Below are positions 9,863 to 18,522 of a stretch of 64,000 nucleotides of DNA, piece after piece. The notes below the pieces were generated by a model, which was not told the DNA's origin, did not search any database, and saw only the letters and a list, made by a program, of their open reading frames with translations. The position numbers were made by a program, and so were the translations under genes. The DNA is taken from assembly GCF_017301635.1 (NCBI RefSeq), contig NZ_CP071091.1:3484001-3548000 (forward strand), given 5' to 3'. Origin of the DNA: Myxococcus landrumus (lineage in GTDB: Bacteria > Myxococcota > Myxococcia > Myxococcales > Myxococcaceae). The number at the start of each line of letters is the position of its first letter. Positions within the stretch are counted from its first letter, which is position 1.

Positions 9863-10594
9863 TCAAGTGCCCGAAGCGGGGTCCCAGCCGTAGAAACGCT
9901 TCAGTTCCTCATACAAATCAGGGGTCTTTTCACGCATCTGAACCGGCCGCTCGAAGAAGGCCTCGGAGGCCACCGCGAAGAACTCCGCCTCGTTGACGGC
10001 GCCGTAGTCATCCAGCACCCTGCGCTCCACGGCCCGTCCCTCCTGGAGCCCGTGGAAGTGCTCGCTCATCACCGAGGCCCAGGCCCGGTAGTGCGAATAG
10101 CTGCGCAGCCGGGGCGTTCCATCGAAGGCGCCGTCCGCCCGGTCCAGGACATGCGCGAACTCGTGCGTGGCCGTGTCATGTCCGTCCGTGGGATTGCGCA
10201 GCCCGGAGAGCACCGCCGCCCAGGAGAGGATGACGCTGCCCCAGTTCTTCGCCTCGCCCAGCACCACGCCCGTGCGGTCCGGCAACAGGAAGGCATCCGG
10301 GTAGACGATGATCTCCCGCAGCCGGTCGTAATAGGCCAGGTCCAGGTGCACCACGAGCTGCACCGCGGTGGCGGACACCACGACGCGAATCTCGTCGGTG
10401 ATTTCCAGCCCGCCCGCCCCGATGAACTCCTTCTCCCAGGCGAAGACCTTCAGCTTGTCGAGGAAGGTCTGTCGCAGCGCGGGCGACAGCGTGGCGAAGA
10501 AGGGGACTCGCGCGTCGAGATGGCCGAGCCACTCGGGTGGGAAGGGCCGGCGAAGCAGTCGCCGACGACGGAGCAGACGAAACAGACCAGGCAT
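9863..10594 (-). CDS. mtfA: MtfA-like zinc peptidase (M90 family)
   Basis: A 243-residue homologue of MtfA. The N-terminal region [25 protein letters not shown] is followed by YPDAFLLPD and [13 protein letters not shown], and the zinc site is HEFAHVLD with downstream ASEAFFERP supplying the third ligand. In E. coli MtfA is a metallopeptidase that interacts with the glucose regulator Mlc; whether a Mlc-like partner exists here is unknown. The Arg-rich N-terminus lacks a signal peptide, so it is probably cytoplasmic. On the minus strand downstream of an unrelated divergent barrel gene. Confidence 0.9.
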   Translation of the reverse strand: MPGLFRLLRRRRLLRRPFPPEWLGHLDARVPFFATLSPALRQTFLDKLKVFAWEKEFIGAGGLEITDEIRVVVSATAVQLVVHLDLAYYDRLREIIVYPDAFLLPDRTGVVLGEAKNWGSVILSWAAVLSGLRNPTDGHDTATHEFAHVLDRADGAFDGTPRLRSYSHYRAWASVMSEHFHGLQEGRAVERRVLDDYGAVNEAEFFAVASEAFFERPVQMREKTPDLYEELKRFYGWDPASGT

Positions 10595-10762
10595 GAGAGC
10601 GGTCCCCCGGAGCCGGCCGGGGCCTTCCGCAGTGAGGCATAGCAGATGTTCCGAGGGGATGCCCTCTCGTGCCAGGTCCCCACCGAGGCCCCGGGAAGGT
10701 AGGGTGGGTCTCCGAGAGCCCTGGCCGGGGGCTCCAGCATGGTCATGGAAGCGCGAAGAGAC

Positions 10763-12127
10763 ATGAGCGGACGGATGGCGAAGTGGTGCGCGGGCCTGGC
10801 CCTCACCCTGCTGGCGGGGCGAGCAGCCGCACAGGCTCCAGGCACCATCGTGGATGAAGTCGTGGTGCGAGGCCCGGAGAAGACGCTCCCGGCGACGGTG
10901 CAGGCGTACTCACGCATCGATCCCGGAGATGAACTCTCCTTCGAGGAGCTGGACAAGGTGGAGCGCCGCCTGGTGGCCACCGGACTGTTCCAGGAAGTGA
11001 AGGTGCGCACCGAGCCCACGGGCCCCAACCGCGTGCGCCTCATCCTGGAAGTGGAGGACAAGGCGTCCTGGGTGGTGGCCCCCACCTTCGCGCTGTCCTC
11101 GGCGAACGTGGGCGGCGGCCTGCTGTATGCGGAGAACAATCTCTGGGGCCGGTCCAAGAAGTTCGGCACCGCGGTGCAGGTGAGCACGGCGGACAGCGGC
11201 GTGTTCGCGGGCTACCTGGACCCGAACCTCTTCGGGCTCCCCCAGCTCCGGCTGAGTGTGGAGGGACAGCTCCGCAGCGACCGCGTGGACGAGTACGACC
11301 CAGGCGCGGGCCAGAAGGACCCGGAGGTGGTGCGCCGCACGCGGCTCAACTCGGCCTCCATCGCCACGGAGTTCGGAGTGATGCTCTTCGAGCGCGTGCG
11401 CGCGGCGGTGAAGTACCGGCTGATGAGCGTCGACGCGAAGTCACCGGACCCCAAGGAGGAGGTCACCACGCCCGCGTTCTCCCTGGGCCCCTCGCAGCGC
11501 GATGCCTCGCTGCGGTTGATGGTTGGCATCGACACGCGGCAGAACCTGCACGCGGTGATGGAGGGCCTCAACCTGGAGGCGTCCTACGAGGTGTCCAATC
11601 CCGGTGTGTGGAGCGACTTCCGCTACCGCCGCTATGGCTTGCTGTACCGCCATGGCCTGCGGCTGTTCGACGAGCACAACCTGGTGCTGCGCGCGGAGGC
11701 CTCGGCGGGCGTGGACCTGCCCTTCCATCAGGAGCTCGTGCTGGGCGGCAACTCGCTGCGCGGCTTCATCCACCGGCAGTTCCGGGGCGACACGCGCCTG
11801 TCCTTCACCGCCGAGTATCACTTCCCCCTCTTCACCATCCGCTCGCTGTCCTTCCGGGGCGTGGGCTTCTCCGACACCGGGTTGATGGCGTGGAGGGACC
11901 TGCCCGACGACGGAGTCCTGCGGGACGTCAACGGGCGCGTGGTGCGCGGCTATCTGCCCGACAGCCAGAGCGGGCTGAAGGGCTCCACGCTGGCCCAGGG
12001 CCTGGGCGCGGGGCTGCGCTTGTATCTGCGCAACATCGTCCTGCCGCTGGTGGGAGTGGACGCGGCCTACGGGGTCAACTCGGGGGAGTTCCGCTTCTAC
12101 CTGGTGGCGGGCGTCAGCCCTTCTTGA
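10763..12127 (+). CDS. Omp85/BamA-TamA-type outer membrane protein with one POTRA domain
   Basis: A 454-residue protein when started at ATG 10763, preceded by GAAGAG; ATG 10739 or 10745 would add up to eight residues. It begins with a signal peptide ending near AGRAAAQ. One POTRA domain follows (VDEVVVRGPEKTLPATVQAYSRI, ELDKVERRLVATGLFQEVKV). The rest is a beta barrel with alternating strands, including GGGLLYAENNLWGRSKKFG and the family's essential loop-6 motif as GNSLRGF. Such proteins insert or secrete other proteins across the outer membrane. One POTRA and short length distinguish it from BamA itself; no TamB or secreted partner gene is adjacent. Confidence 0.85.
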   Translation: MSGRMAKWCAGLALTLLAGRAAAQAPGTIVDEVVVRGPEKTLPATVQAYSRIDPGDELSFEELDKVERRLVATGLFQEVKVRTEPTGPNRVRLILEVEDKASWVVAPTFALSSANVGGGLLYAENNLWGRSKKFGTAVQVSTADSGVFAGYLDPNLFGLPQLRLSVEGQLRSDRVDEYDPGAGQKDPEVVRRTRLNSASIATEFGVMLFERVRAAVKYRLMSVDAKSPDPKEEVTTPAFSLGPSQRDASLRLMVGIDTRQNLHAVMEGLNLEASYEVSNPGVWSDFRYRRYGLLYRHGLRLFDEHNLVLRAEASAGVDLPFHQELVLGGNSLRGFIHRQFRGDTRLSFTAEYHFPLFTIRSLSFRGVGFSDTGLMAWRDLPDDGVLRDVNGRVVRGYLPDSQSGLKGSTLAQGLGAGLRLYLRNIVLPLVGVDAAYGVNSGEFRFYLVAGVSPS

Positions 12128-12256
12128 CGCGCGCGGCATGTCAGCCGCCCTGGCGGTGCGGCGTCAGGTGCGCCGCCCGTCACGCATGGGCCCGTCCGGT
12201 TACGCTGGGTGGGCTGGCGTGAGGTTTCCTTCCCTCTTCATCCGCGAGTCGCCGCC

Positions 12257-15200
12257 ATGTCCCACGAACGCTTCACGACGAGCCGCGAGGTGTACCACCG
12301 CATCCGGTGGGACCCTCGCCTGGATGCGCGTGAGTTTGTCATTGGCTACGACGCCCACGGAGAGACCCTGGAAGAGATACCCTTCGAGGCCTTTGTCCCC
12401 GATGGGGAGCTTCCGTGGCACCGCGTCTGGTACTTCAAGCGCGGGCGCGAGGTGATGTGGGACCGAAAGGAGCGCATCGACCGGCTGAGCCACCCCGCTG
12501 CCTCCGAGGACGCTCCCATCCCCGCCCCACGCCGCGCTCCCGCAGCCTTCACCTCGCTTCCCGCCCACCGCTTCGACGCACGCGCCGAAGCGTGGGTGAC
12601 GGCCGTGGCCCCGAGCACGAAACCTCCGGCGCTCCAGCACCTCACGGTCGTCACGCTCAACGTGCTGTTCGACCTGTATGACGCGGAGCTGCTCGACACG
12701 GCCCGCCGGATTCCCGCCGCGCTGGCCTTGCTCCGTGAGACCGACGCGGACGTCATCGCGCTCCAGGAGGTCACCGCGCCCTTCCTCCGGGCATTGCTCG
12801 CCGAGCCCTGGGTTCGCGAACACTACTGGCTGTCCGACGGGCCCGAGGCGAACACCGTGGCGACCTACGGACAGGTGCTCCTGTCGCGTGTCCCCTTCTC
12901 CTCGCTGGTCCAGCGGGTGTTCTCCCGCGACAAGCGCCTCATCGCGGGCGAGGTGCGCGTGGCGGATGGGACGCTGTGGGTGGCGACGCCGCACCTGACG
13001 AGCAATCGGGATGCGGCGGGCGCCGCGGCCCGGGCTGTCCAAGTGCAGGCGATTCTCGACTGGGCGCTCGCGCTCGGAGCCTCGGAAGAAGGCCGTCCCC
13101 CCGACCTCGTGCTGGCGGGCGACTTCAACCTGGGTGAGCCCTCCACGGAAGCCGAGGCCTTCACACGCGTCGGGTTCGTGGATGCCTGGCCGACGTTGCG
13201 CCCCATGGAGATGGGGGAGACCTACAATCCCCAGCTCAACTCCCTGGCCGCCCTCACGACCACGTCCGGCAAGCTTCAGCGGCTGGACCGGGTGCTGGTG
13301 AAGTCTTCCTCTGGACGACTCGCACCACAGGCCATCGAGCTCTTCGGCGAAGCACCCCTCCCGGGAGCACCTGGGCCGTCGGGCGAGCCTCTCTTCGTCT
13401 CGGACCACTTCGGGATTCGCTGCGTGCTGCGCCATGACACAAACGCACTGGCCGATTCAGCCAGGAGCGCGGCACGACTCGTTCACCAGACAGCCGTGGT
13501 GCTCATCCCACCCGAAGCCGCGTGGCCTCCCATCCAGGCCCTGCGCAAGAAGCACGACGCGAAGTTCGAGCGGTGGATGCCACATGTCACGCTGCTCTAC
13601 CCCTTCCTCCCGGAAGAGGACTTCGACACCGTCGCGACGCTCTTCGAGGAAGCCCTCCGGGACATCGAACCCTTCGAGGTGACGCTCTCCGCGTTCGGGC
13701 ACTTCGAGCATCGCGCCAACGCAACGGCCTGGCTTCGCCCCGATGACAAGCCCCAGGGCACACTGGCCGCCCTGCACGCGAAGCTCGCGGCGGTGGTCCC
13801 CGAATGTGCCACTTCCGAGCACGGCTTCTCGCCCCACCTCTCGGTGGGGCAACTGCCTCGCTCGAAGGACGTGGACCTCGAGCAGACCCTGTCTGCCTGG
13901 GCCCGAACATGGCGCGCGCTGTCTTTCAACATCGTCGAGGTGTGTCTCATCCGACGCAAGGGAGACACCCCGTTCGAGGTCATCCGGCGAATCCCCCTGG
14001 GCCGTGCGCCGCGCCAGCAGACACCAGGCTCGGACACCACGACCGCCTCGAAGGGAGACAGCACCCTTCGCGCGGCACTCGCCAGCACGAGTACGCCTTC
14101 ATCGAGGGAGAGTCGCACCGCGGCTGTGGAGCGATTGCGTAAGCTCTGTGAGCGCATCGGGACGTCCCTGCATCCCTACGGTTCGTACCTGCTCGGCACG
14201 GACGAAGCGGGAAGCGACGTGGACGCGGTCGCCATCGGACCGTCGAGTCTCTCTCGCGACGACTTCGCGCAAGCCCTGCTGCGTGAGGTGGCGACGTCCG
14301 CTCCCGAGGCCGCGAGCTCCGCGCGCTTCGTGGCCGATGCCGCCATTCCACTGGTGAAGCTGTCACTCGGGGGCGTGAGCTTCGACGTGTCCTACGCGAG
14401 CCGCCCCGAAGGCGTGGCCCCCTGTGAGCCGATGACGTTGCTCGCGCTGCATGGCGCCCAGCTCGACCCCTCGGGGCTTCGCTCCGTGCTGGGTGTCGCG
14501 GACTCGCAAGGCATCCTCGATGCACTTGGCTCCGACGAAGCCACCCACGCGCGCTTCCGGAACCTGCTTCGCGCGGTGAAGCGCTGGGCCAAGGCACGCG
14601 GCATCTACTCGCATGCGCTCGGATACATTGGAGGACTGTCCTGGACGGTGCTCGCCGCCTGGGCCTGCACGCGCGCGGCTCCAGACGCCGTGAAGTCCGA
14701 CGCGGAGCTGCTCGCGCACTTCTTCCACACCTTCGCCACCTGGCCCTGGCCTCAGCCCGTGGCCCTCACCCAGGAGACCGCCCGGTATCGCCCGGATGGC
14801 AAGCGCGACCTGATGCCCGTCATCGCGCCCGCCGCGGAGCCCCTGCGAAACACGGCGCGCAATGTGTCGCGCTCCACATTCCGCACCGTGCGCGACGAGC
14901 TGACCCGCGCCCGGGAGCTCGTGGCCGAAGCGCGAGCCTCGAGCTCACCGCTCGCGTGGGAGCCGCTGTTCCAGCCGGTCGACGCCACGCGCGACCTCCC
15001 TGCCCGGCTGCGGCTCTCCGTCGATGCGCCCACACCTGAAGCCCACGAGGCCGCCATGGGCTGGGTCCTCGGTCATCTCACCGCCCTGGTGTACCGACTG
15101 GAGGGAGACCGCCGACTCAGTGTGCGTCCACTCCAGGGTCCCCAGATGCTCTTCATCGGACTGGACACGCGACAGGCCCAGGGCTCGGGTGCGCTGTCGT

Positions 15201-15325
15201 GGACTCCCGGAAGCCCGCTGTCCGAGGCGGTGGCGACGTTCCAGACATCCTTCCAGGAATGGACAAACCGCCCCGAGAACACCGTCCTCCACGTGGAGCT
15301 GCTCCGCGGGGACAATGAGGCGTGA
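12257..15325 (+). CDS. Multidomain RNA-end processing protein: MJ1316 - EEP nuclease - 2H phosphoesterase - eukaryotic-type poly(A) polymerase
   Basis: A 1022-residue fusion. Residues about 8-75 match the MJ1316/DUF504 domain (YHRIRWDPRLDAREFVIGY, LPWHRVWYF). Residues about 125-395 are an endonuclease/exonuclease/phosphatase fold with TLNVLF, ALQEV, AGDFNLGEP, LDRVLV and SDHFGI. Residues about 410-600 are a 2H phosphoesterase with HVTLLYPF and HLSVGQL. From about 620 comes a poly(A) polymerase: GSYLLGTDEAGSDVDAVAIG with a third Asp in VSFDVSYA, then LRAVKRWAKARGIYSHALGY and GGLSWTVLAAWAC, then HFFHTFATWPWPQPVAL and DLMPVIAP. These follow the nuclear eukaryotic enzyme, including its central and C-terminal RNA-binding domains. 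All catalytic motifs look intact. I infer RNA 3'-end healing, trimming and tailing in the cytoplasm. ATG 12257 is preferred; an in-frame GTG-type start at 12209 would add 16 residues. Confidence 0.85.
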   Translation: MSHERFTTSREVYHRIRWDPRLDAREFVIGYDAHGETLEEIPFEAFVPDGELPWHRVWYFKRGREVMWDRKERIDRLSHPAASEDAPIPAPRRAPAAFTSLPAHRFDARAEAWVTAVAPSTKPPALQHLTVVTLNVLFDLYDAELLDTARRIPAALALLRETDADVIALQEVTAPFLRALLAEPWVREHYWLSDGPEANTVATYGQVLLSRVPFSSLVQRVFSRDKRLIAGEVRVADGTLWVATPHLTSNRDAAGAAARAVQVQAILDWALALGASEEGRPPDLVLAGDFNLGEPSTEAEAFTRVGFVDAWPTLRPMEMGETYNPQLNSLAALTTTSGKLQRLDRVLVKSSSGRLAPQAIELFGEAPLPGAPGPSGEPLFVSDHFGIRCVLRHDTNALADSARSAARLVHQTAVVLIPPEAAWPPIQALRKKHDAKFERWMPHVTLLYPFLPEEDFDTVATLFEEALRDIEPFEVTLSAFGHFEHRANATAWLRPDDKPQGTLAALHAKLAAVVPECATSEHGFSPHLSVGQLPRSKDVDLEQTLSAWARTWRALSFNIVEVCLIRRKGDTPFEVIRRIPLGRAPRQQTPGSDTTTASKGDSTLRAALASTSTPSSRESRTAAVERLRKLCERIGTSLHPYGSYLLGTDEAGSDVDAVAIGPSSLSRDDFAQALLREVATSAPEAASSARFVADAAIPLVKLSLGGVSFDVSYASRPEGVAPCEPMTLLALHGAQLDPSGLRSVLGVADSQGILDALGSDEATHARFRNLLRAVKRWAKARGIYSHALGYIGGLSWTVLAAWACTRAAPDAVKSDAELLAHFFHTFATWPWPQPVALTQETARYRPDGKRDLMPVIAPAAEPLRNTARNVSRSTFRTVRDELTRARELVAEARASSSPLAWEPLFQPVDATRDLPARLRLSVDAPTPEAHEAAMGWVLGHLTALVYRLEGDRRLSVRPLQGPQMLFIGLDTRQAQGSGALSWTPGSPLSEAVATFQTSFQEWTNRPENTVLHVELLRGDNEA

Positions 15326-15339
15326 GCCCATTGTTGGGC
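15326..15339 (+). terminator. Small hairpin directly after the RNA-processing gene
   Basis: GCCCA (15326-15330), loop TTGT and TGGGC (15335-15339) follow the stop codon without a gap. Five pairs and no T tract make it a weak candidate terminator. The remaining bases to 15457 show no gene. Confidence 0.3.
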
Positions 15340-15457
15340 GCTCGCGAGTGAAGACCAGGAAGGACACACACGCCACGCCATCCTCGGCACGTCCTGCCAG
15401 CATTCTCCGCAGGTGAGATAGACTTCACTCCAAGTCAACACCTCTGGAGGTCACAGC

Positions 15458-16378
15458 GTGGCCGAGACCTATCGTGTCGCGAAGCTCCCCATCCGCATGC
15501 GTGGGTTCGTGGACCCCGACACGAATGCGCAGTTCGAGGGCTACGTCGAGCCGGGCACCTACTTCGTGCTCGAGGAGCGCCCGGGCCCCGCGGGCTCCGA
15601 CAGCGACTACGCGCGGCTGGAGGTCCCCACGCTGGGCGCGCTGGACACCTGGGTTTGTGTTCGCTGGCGTACCCAGCAGTACGCCACGCTCTCGCACCAG
15701 GAGAGGCCGCCGCCCGCGGTGAGGCTGCCCTTCAGCGACGAGCCGATGGCCGTGCCCGAGGAGAAGCTGGTGTCGCTGCTCGAGGGCCTGCGCGACTACC
15801 GCTACGACCTGGACCAGGCGTACTACCCCTGGACGCTGCCCGGCATCCGGGTTCCCCTGGGGCCGCCGAGCTTCAACAACTGCTGCACGTTCGTCGAAGC
15901 CCTCATCGTCAGGGCCTTCGCCGACGTCCACGGCGACAGCTTCAGTTGGGACGCGCGCCTGCACCGGCAGATGATGATTGCTTCCTCGGAGGACTTGTTC
16001 TCACCCGTCACGGCGGTCGTCGAGAATGGCATGGCCGTCCTCGCGCCATCGCCGGATGTCTCGCCTCATCCCTGGACCCTCATCCAGGGATGGCGCGCCC
16101 CGTGGCGCTCCGGCCATACCTTCCTCATCGTGGACCACCATCCCTCGACGGATAAGGTCCTCGTGCTGGAGTCCAACTGCGCGCATGGACTCGACGGCGT
16201 CGGCTTCCGGGGTATCGGCAACCTGCGCGACAAGGGACTCCAGCCGCCCGTGGAGTGGTGGAAGCAACCGTCGGTGTGGACGTGGCGTCAGCTCTGCGCC
16301 ACCTATCTCCACCGGCAACAGGCGTGGCTCAAGGTCAAGAACCGCTCCTGGTCACGCCTGTCGCCCGCCGCGCCCTGA
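15458..16378 (+). CDS. Unrecognised protein with papain-fold (NlpC/P60-like) signature
   Basis: A 306-residue protein I cannot assign to a named family. The first 80 residues look like a small beta domain (FEGYVEPGTYFVLEERPG, SDYARLEVPTL). The middle contains NNCCTFVEALIVRAF, where a Cys opens a helix, and later GHTFLIVDHHPSTDKVLVLESN, where a His begins a strand and is followed by an acidic/polar residue. This Cys...His...Glu/Asn order is that of circularly normal NlpC/P60 and CHAP-like papain-fold enzymes. No signal peptide is present. The start is GTG with an upstream GGAGG (15443-15447). It sits between the poly(A) polymerase fusion and the nucleotidyltransferase pair, so a shared role is possible but unsupported by motifs. 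Confidence 0.6.
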   Translation: MAETYRVAKLPIRMRGFVDPDTNAQFEGYVEPGTYFVLEERPGPAGSDSDYARLEVPTLGALDTWVCVRWRTQQYATLSHQERPPPAVRLPFSDEPMAVPEEKLVSLLEGLRDYRYDLDQAYYPWTLPGIRVPLGPPSFNNCCTFVEALIVRAFADVHGDSFSWDARLHRQMMIASSEDLFSPVTAVVENGMAVLAPSPDVSPHPWTLIQGWRAPWRSGHTFLIVDHHPSTDKVLVLESNCAHGLDGVGFRGIGNLRDKGLQPPVEWWKQPSVWTWRQLCATYLHRQQAWLKVKNRSWSRLSPAAP

Positions 16379-16387
16379 GGCTCCTGC

Positions 16388-17179
16388 TCAGGACGGGTCG
16401 AACCTCCGCCGCCGGAGGTCCAACATCCACGCCTCCAGCGCCTCCACCGCGGCAGAGGGAGGCTCCTCGGGCAACACGGACGCCCCCAGCGCGGCATCCA
16501 GCACCTCGAAGGAGCGCGTCACCTCGGCACGCCACTTCTCGCTGAGCGCATCGGGAAGCTCGCTCTTCTCGCCGCGCTGCTTCTGCGCCACCAACTCGTG
16601 GGCCTCCGCGAAGCCATTCGCATCCAGCAGCGCGGTGACGTCCGTCTCCACCTCACCGGTGCGCAGCAGATGCGTCCCGGTCAGCGTGGTGCGCAGCACA
16701 TAGAGCAGCTTCTTCGCCGAGCGGAAGCCACTCTTCTCCCACTCTCGAAGCTGTCCATGGGCAAAGCCCCGGTAGTGCCGGTGCATCCGCTGGGACATCA
16801 CGGCTCTCACCAGCGGCTGGAGGGGCGCCAGCTCCGGAGACACCCGCACGGGGATGGCCCCCACCAACCGCTCCAGGTAGTTGCCATTGCCCTGCAAGAG
16901 TCCCTGGAGTACGGGTTGGAGTTCGTTGGACGAGTAGTCCACCTCCACGCCGTCCACCACCTGGAGCCGCTCGGCGTTGAGCTGCCGGGGTTGCAGGCCC
17001 AGGAGCAGGGCCGTGGGCGCCACGTGGATGGACTTCAAGTCCAGGTCGCTGTCCGGCGAGGGAAACCCATACGCATGGGCGCCCGACAAGGCCACCACCA
17101 GGTGCTCGCGCTTCGCGGACTCCTCGTCGAGCACGCGGTCCGCGACCCGCTGCTCATGCTCCTTCAGGGTGCCCTTCAT
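16388..17179 (-). CDS. COG3541 (YcgL/RlaP-like) nucleotidyltransferase, second of pair
   Basis: A 263-residue member of the DNA polymerase beta nucleotidyltransferase superfamily. The active site reads LSGAHAYGFPSPDSDLDLK, with S-D-x-D metal ligands and the G-S/A-x-x-Y/W-G-F signature of the YcgL/RlaP group. The C-terminal half is helical (HRHYRGFAHGQLREWEK, KKLLYVLRTTLTG), as in relatives. RlaP was named for its association with RNA ligases in predicted RNA repair operons; its acceptor is unknown. Start ATG 17179 overlaps the preceding gene's stop as ATGA, indicating translational coupling; a GTG at 17194 is less likely. Confidence 0.82.
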   Translation of the reverse strand: MKGTLKEHEQRVADRVLDEESAKREHLVVALSGAHAYGFPSPDSDLDLKSIHVAPTALLLGLQPRQLNAERLQVVDGVEVDYSSNELQPVLQGLLQGNGNYLERLVGAIPVRVSPELAPLQPLVRAVMSQRMHRHYRGFAHGQLREWEKSGFRSAKKLLYVLRTTLTGTHLLRTGEVETDVTALLDANGFAEAHELVAQKQRGEKSELPDALSEKWRAEVTRSFEVLDAALGASVLPEEPPSAAVEALEAWMLDLRRRRFDPS

Positions 17180-18441
17180 TCCGAGTCCCTCCACTCCGTC
17201 TCCGGGGCCGGGGGTGCCTCGCGTCCCAACGCACCTGGCACCTTCAGCACCCAGCGCCGCGCCACTTCCTCACCCACGCGCCGCAAGAGCCGGTCCGCCC
17301 GAGGATAGTCGGGATGCTCCGGCAACTTGCTCTCCCGTCGCGCCGCCTCCAGCTCCGGCGCCATGGCCTCCGCGTCTCGCAAGACGTCCTCGAGAGGCAC
17401 CTGCCCGGCCTTGATGTCCAGCAGCCGCGCCTTCAAGGCCCCCGTCGCCTCGAACACGGGCTCGCCGTGGCGCAGCCACCCCGTGGCGGTCGCAATCAGG
17501 CGCAGCAGGTTGTAGGCGTTCTTTGGCCGCAGCTCGCGAGCGGACGGCGGACGCTGGCCACCGCCCCGCGCATAGGCGGTGAGCGCCGCGAAGTCGTTGG
17601 CCGACAGCAACCCCTGGTCCCAGAGCGAGCGGTAGAGCTGCTTCACATACGTCTTCGCCGCCAGCAGCGAGTCCTGCTCCGTGGGCGACTGCCGGGGCGA
17701 CACCGCCGCGAGCCGCTTCGCCACCTCGTCCAGGTCTGGAGCCGGGTCCTCACACAGCCACTCCAGGAGCAGGTCACGGTGCTCGGCCAGCCGCTGGCTG
17801 CGCGTGAGCTTGTCGAGCTGGCTCATCGCATACCGGCCGAAGCTGCCGAAGATGGCCTGCGAGACGAAAGCCTCGCGCTCCGCCAGGAGCCACTCTCCCA
17901 GCTCATCCAGCGCCTTCGCGCCCGGGACGAACAGCGTCTCCAGCGTGTTCGGGTCGGCGCGCAGCGCCTGCTCCACCGTCTTGCGCACCTCCCAGTAGGT
18001 CGTGCTGCCGTCGGCGCTCACCAGGTCCATCGGCGGGTCCACCAACCCCAGCGTCCACGGGAGCGGCAGCGCGAAGACACCTCGCACATCCACGTCCGAC
18101 TGCGCGTTCGCCAGGCCCCAGGCGTGGCTCCCCACGCGCGTCTCCAGCACCACGCACGGCCCCAGCGCCTGCCAGGCGGCCTCGCGGCGCCGCGCGAACT
18201 GGACCTGCCCCGGGCGCCGAGGCACCAGCTCCTCGCGTGCGAACCACACCTCCCCCACGCCCACAATCTGGATGTCGAGCCCCCCATCCCGGGCCCGCAC
18301 CACGCGCCCCACCACCCCTTGAGGGATGCGCCGGCCACCCGTGGTGAGCCGCTCCACGCGGGTCGTCACTTCCGTGCCATGAGGCAGGGGCACCGACAGA
18401 CGGTCCACCTCCTCCAGCCCTCGAATCCGAGCGTCACTCAT
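17176..18441 (-). CDS. COG3541 (YcgL/RlaP-like) nucleotidyltransferase with N-terminal beta-domain, first of pair
   Basis: A 421-residue protein. Residues 1-90 appear to be a small beta-barrel-like domain (VSVPLPHGTEVTTRVERLTTGG is not exact; visible are LPHGTEVTTRVERL and GRVVRARDGGLDIQIVGVG). Next comes the nucleotidyltransferase core with VGSHAWGLANAQSDVDVRG, containing the S-D-x-D ligands, then long helices (TYVKQLYRSLWDQGLLS, KNAYNLLRLIATATGWLRHG). Same superfamily as the next gene but much larger and only distantly alike in the core, so the two may form a heteromer. Start at ATG 18441 follows GAGG at a normal distance; ATG 18444 is immediately before it. Confidence 0.82.
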   Translation of the reverse strand: MSDARIRGLEEVDRLSVPLPHGTEVTTRVERLTTGGRRIPQGVVGRVVRARDGGLDIQIVGVGEVWFAREELVPRRPGQVQFARRREAAWQALGPCVVLETRVGSHAWGLANAQSDVDVRGVFALPLPWTLGLVDPPMDLVSADGSTTYWEVRKTVEQALRADPNTLETLFVPGAKALDELGEWLLAEREAFVSQAIFGSFGRYAMSQLDKLTRSQRLAEHRDLLLEWLCEDPAPDLDEVAKRLAAVSPRQSPTEQDSLLAAKTYVKQLYRSLWDQGLLSANDFAALTAYARGGGQRPPSARELRPKNAYNLLRLIATATGWLRHGEPVFEATGALKARLLDIKAGQVPLEDVLRDAEAMAPELEAARRESKLPEHPDYPRADRLLRRVGEEVARRWVLKVPGALGREAPPAPETEWRDSE

Positions 18442-18522
18442 CATCCACCTCAAAGGGATACCGCGGCCGGCCAGGGACGGGACGTCGTCCGGACGGCTGA
18501 CCGCGCGCATCGCGGCAAGGGT

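Noticed and set aside
16374-16392. Hairpin between the papain-like gene and the nucleotidyltransferase
   Set aside because: CCTGAG/CTCAGG again contains the two stops; only three pairs are informative and there is no T tract.
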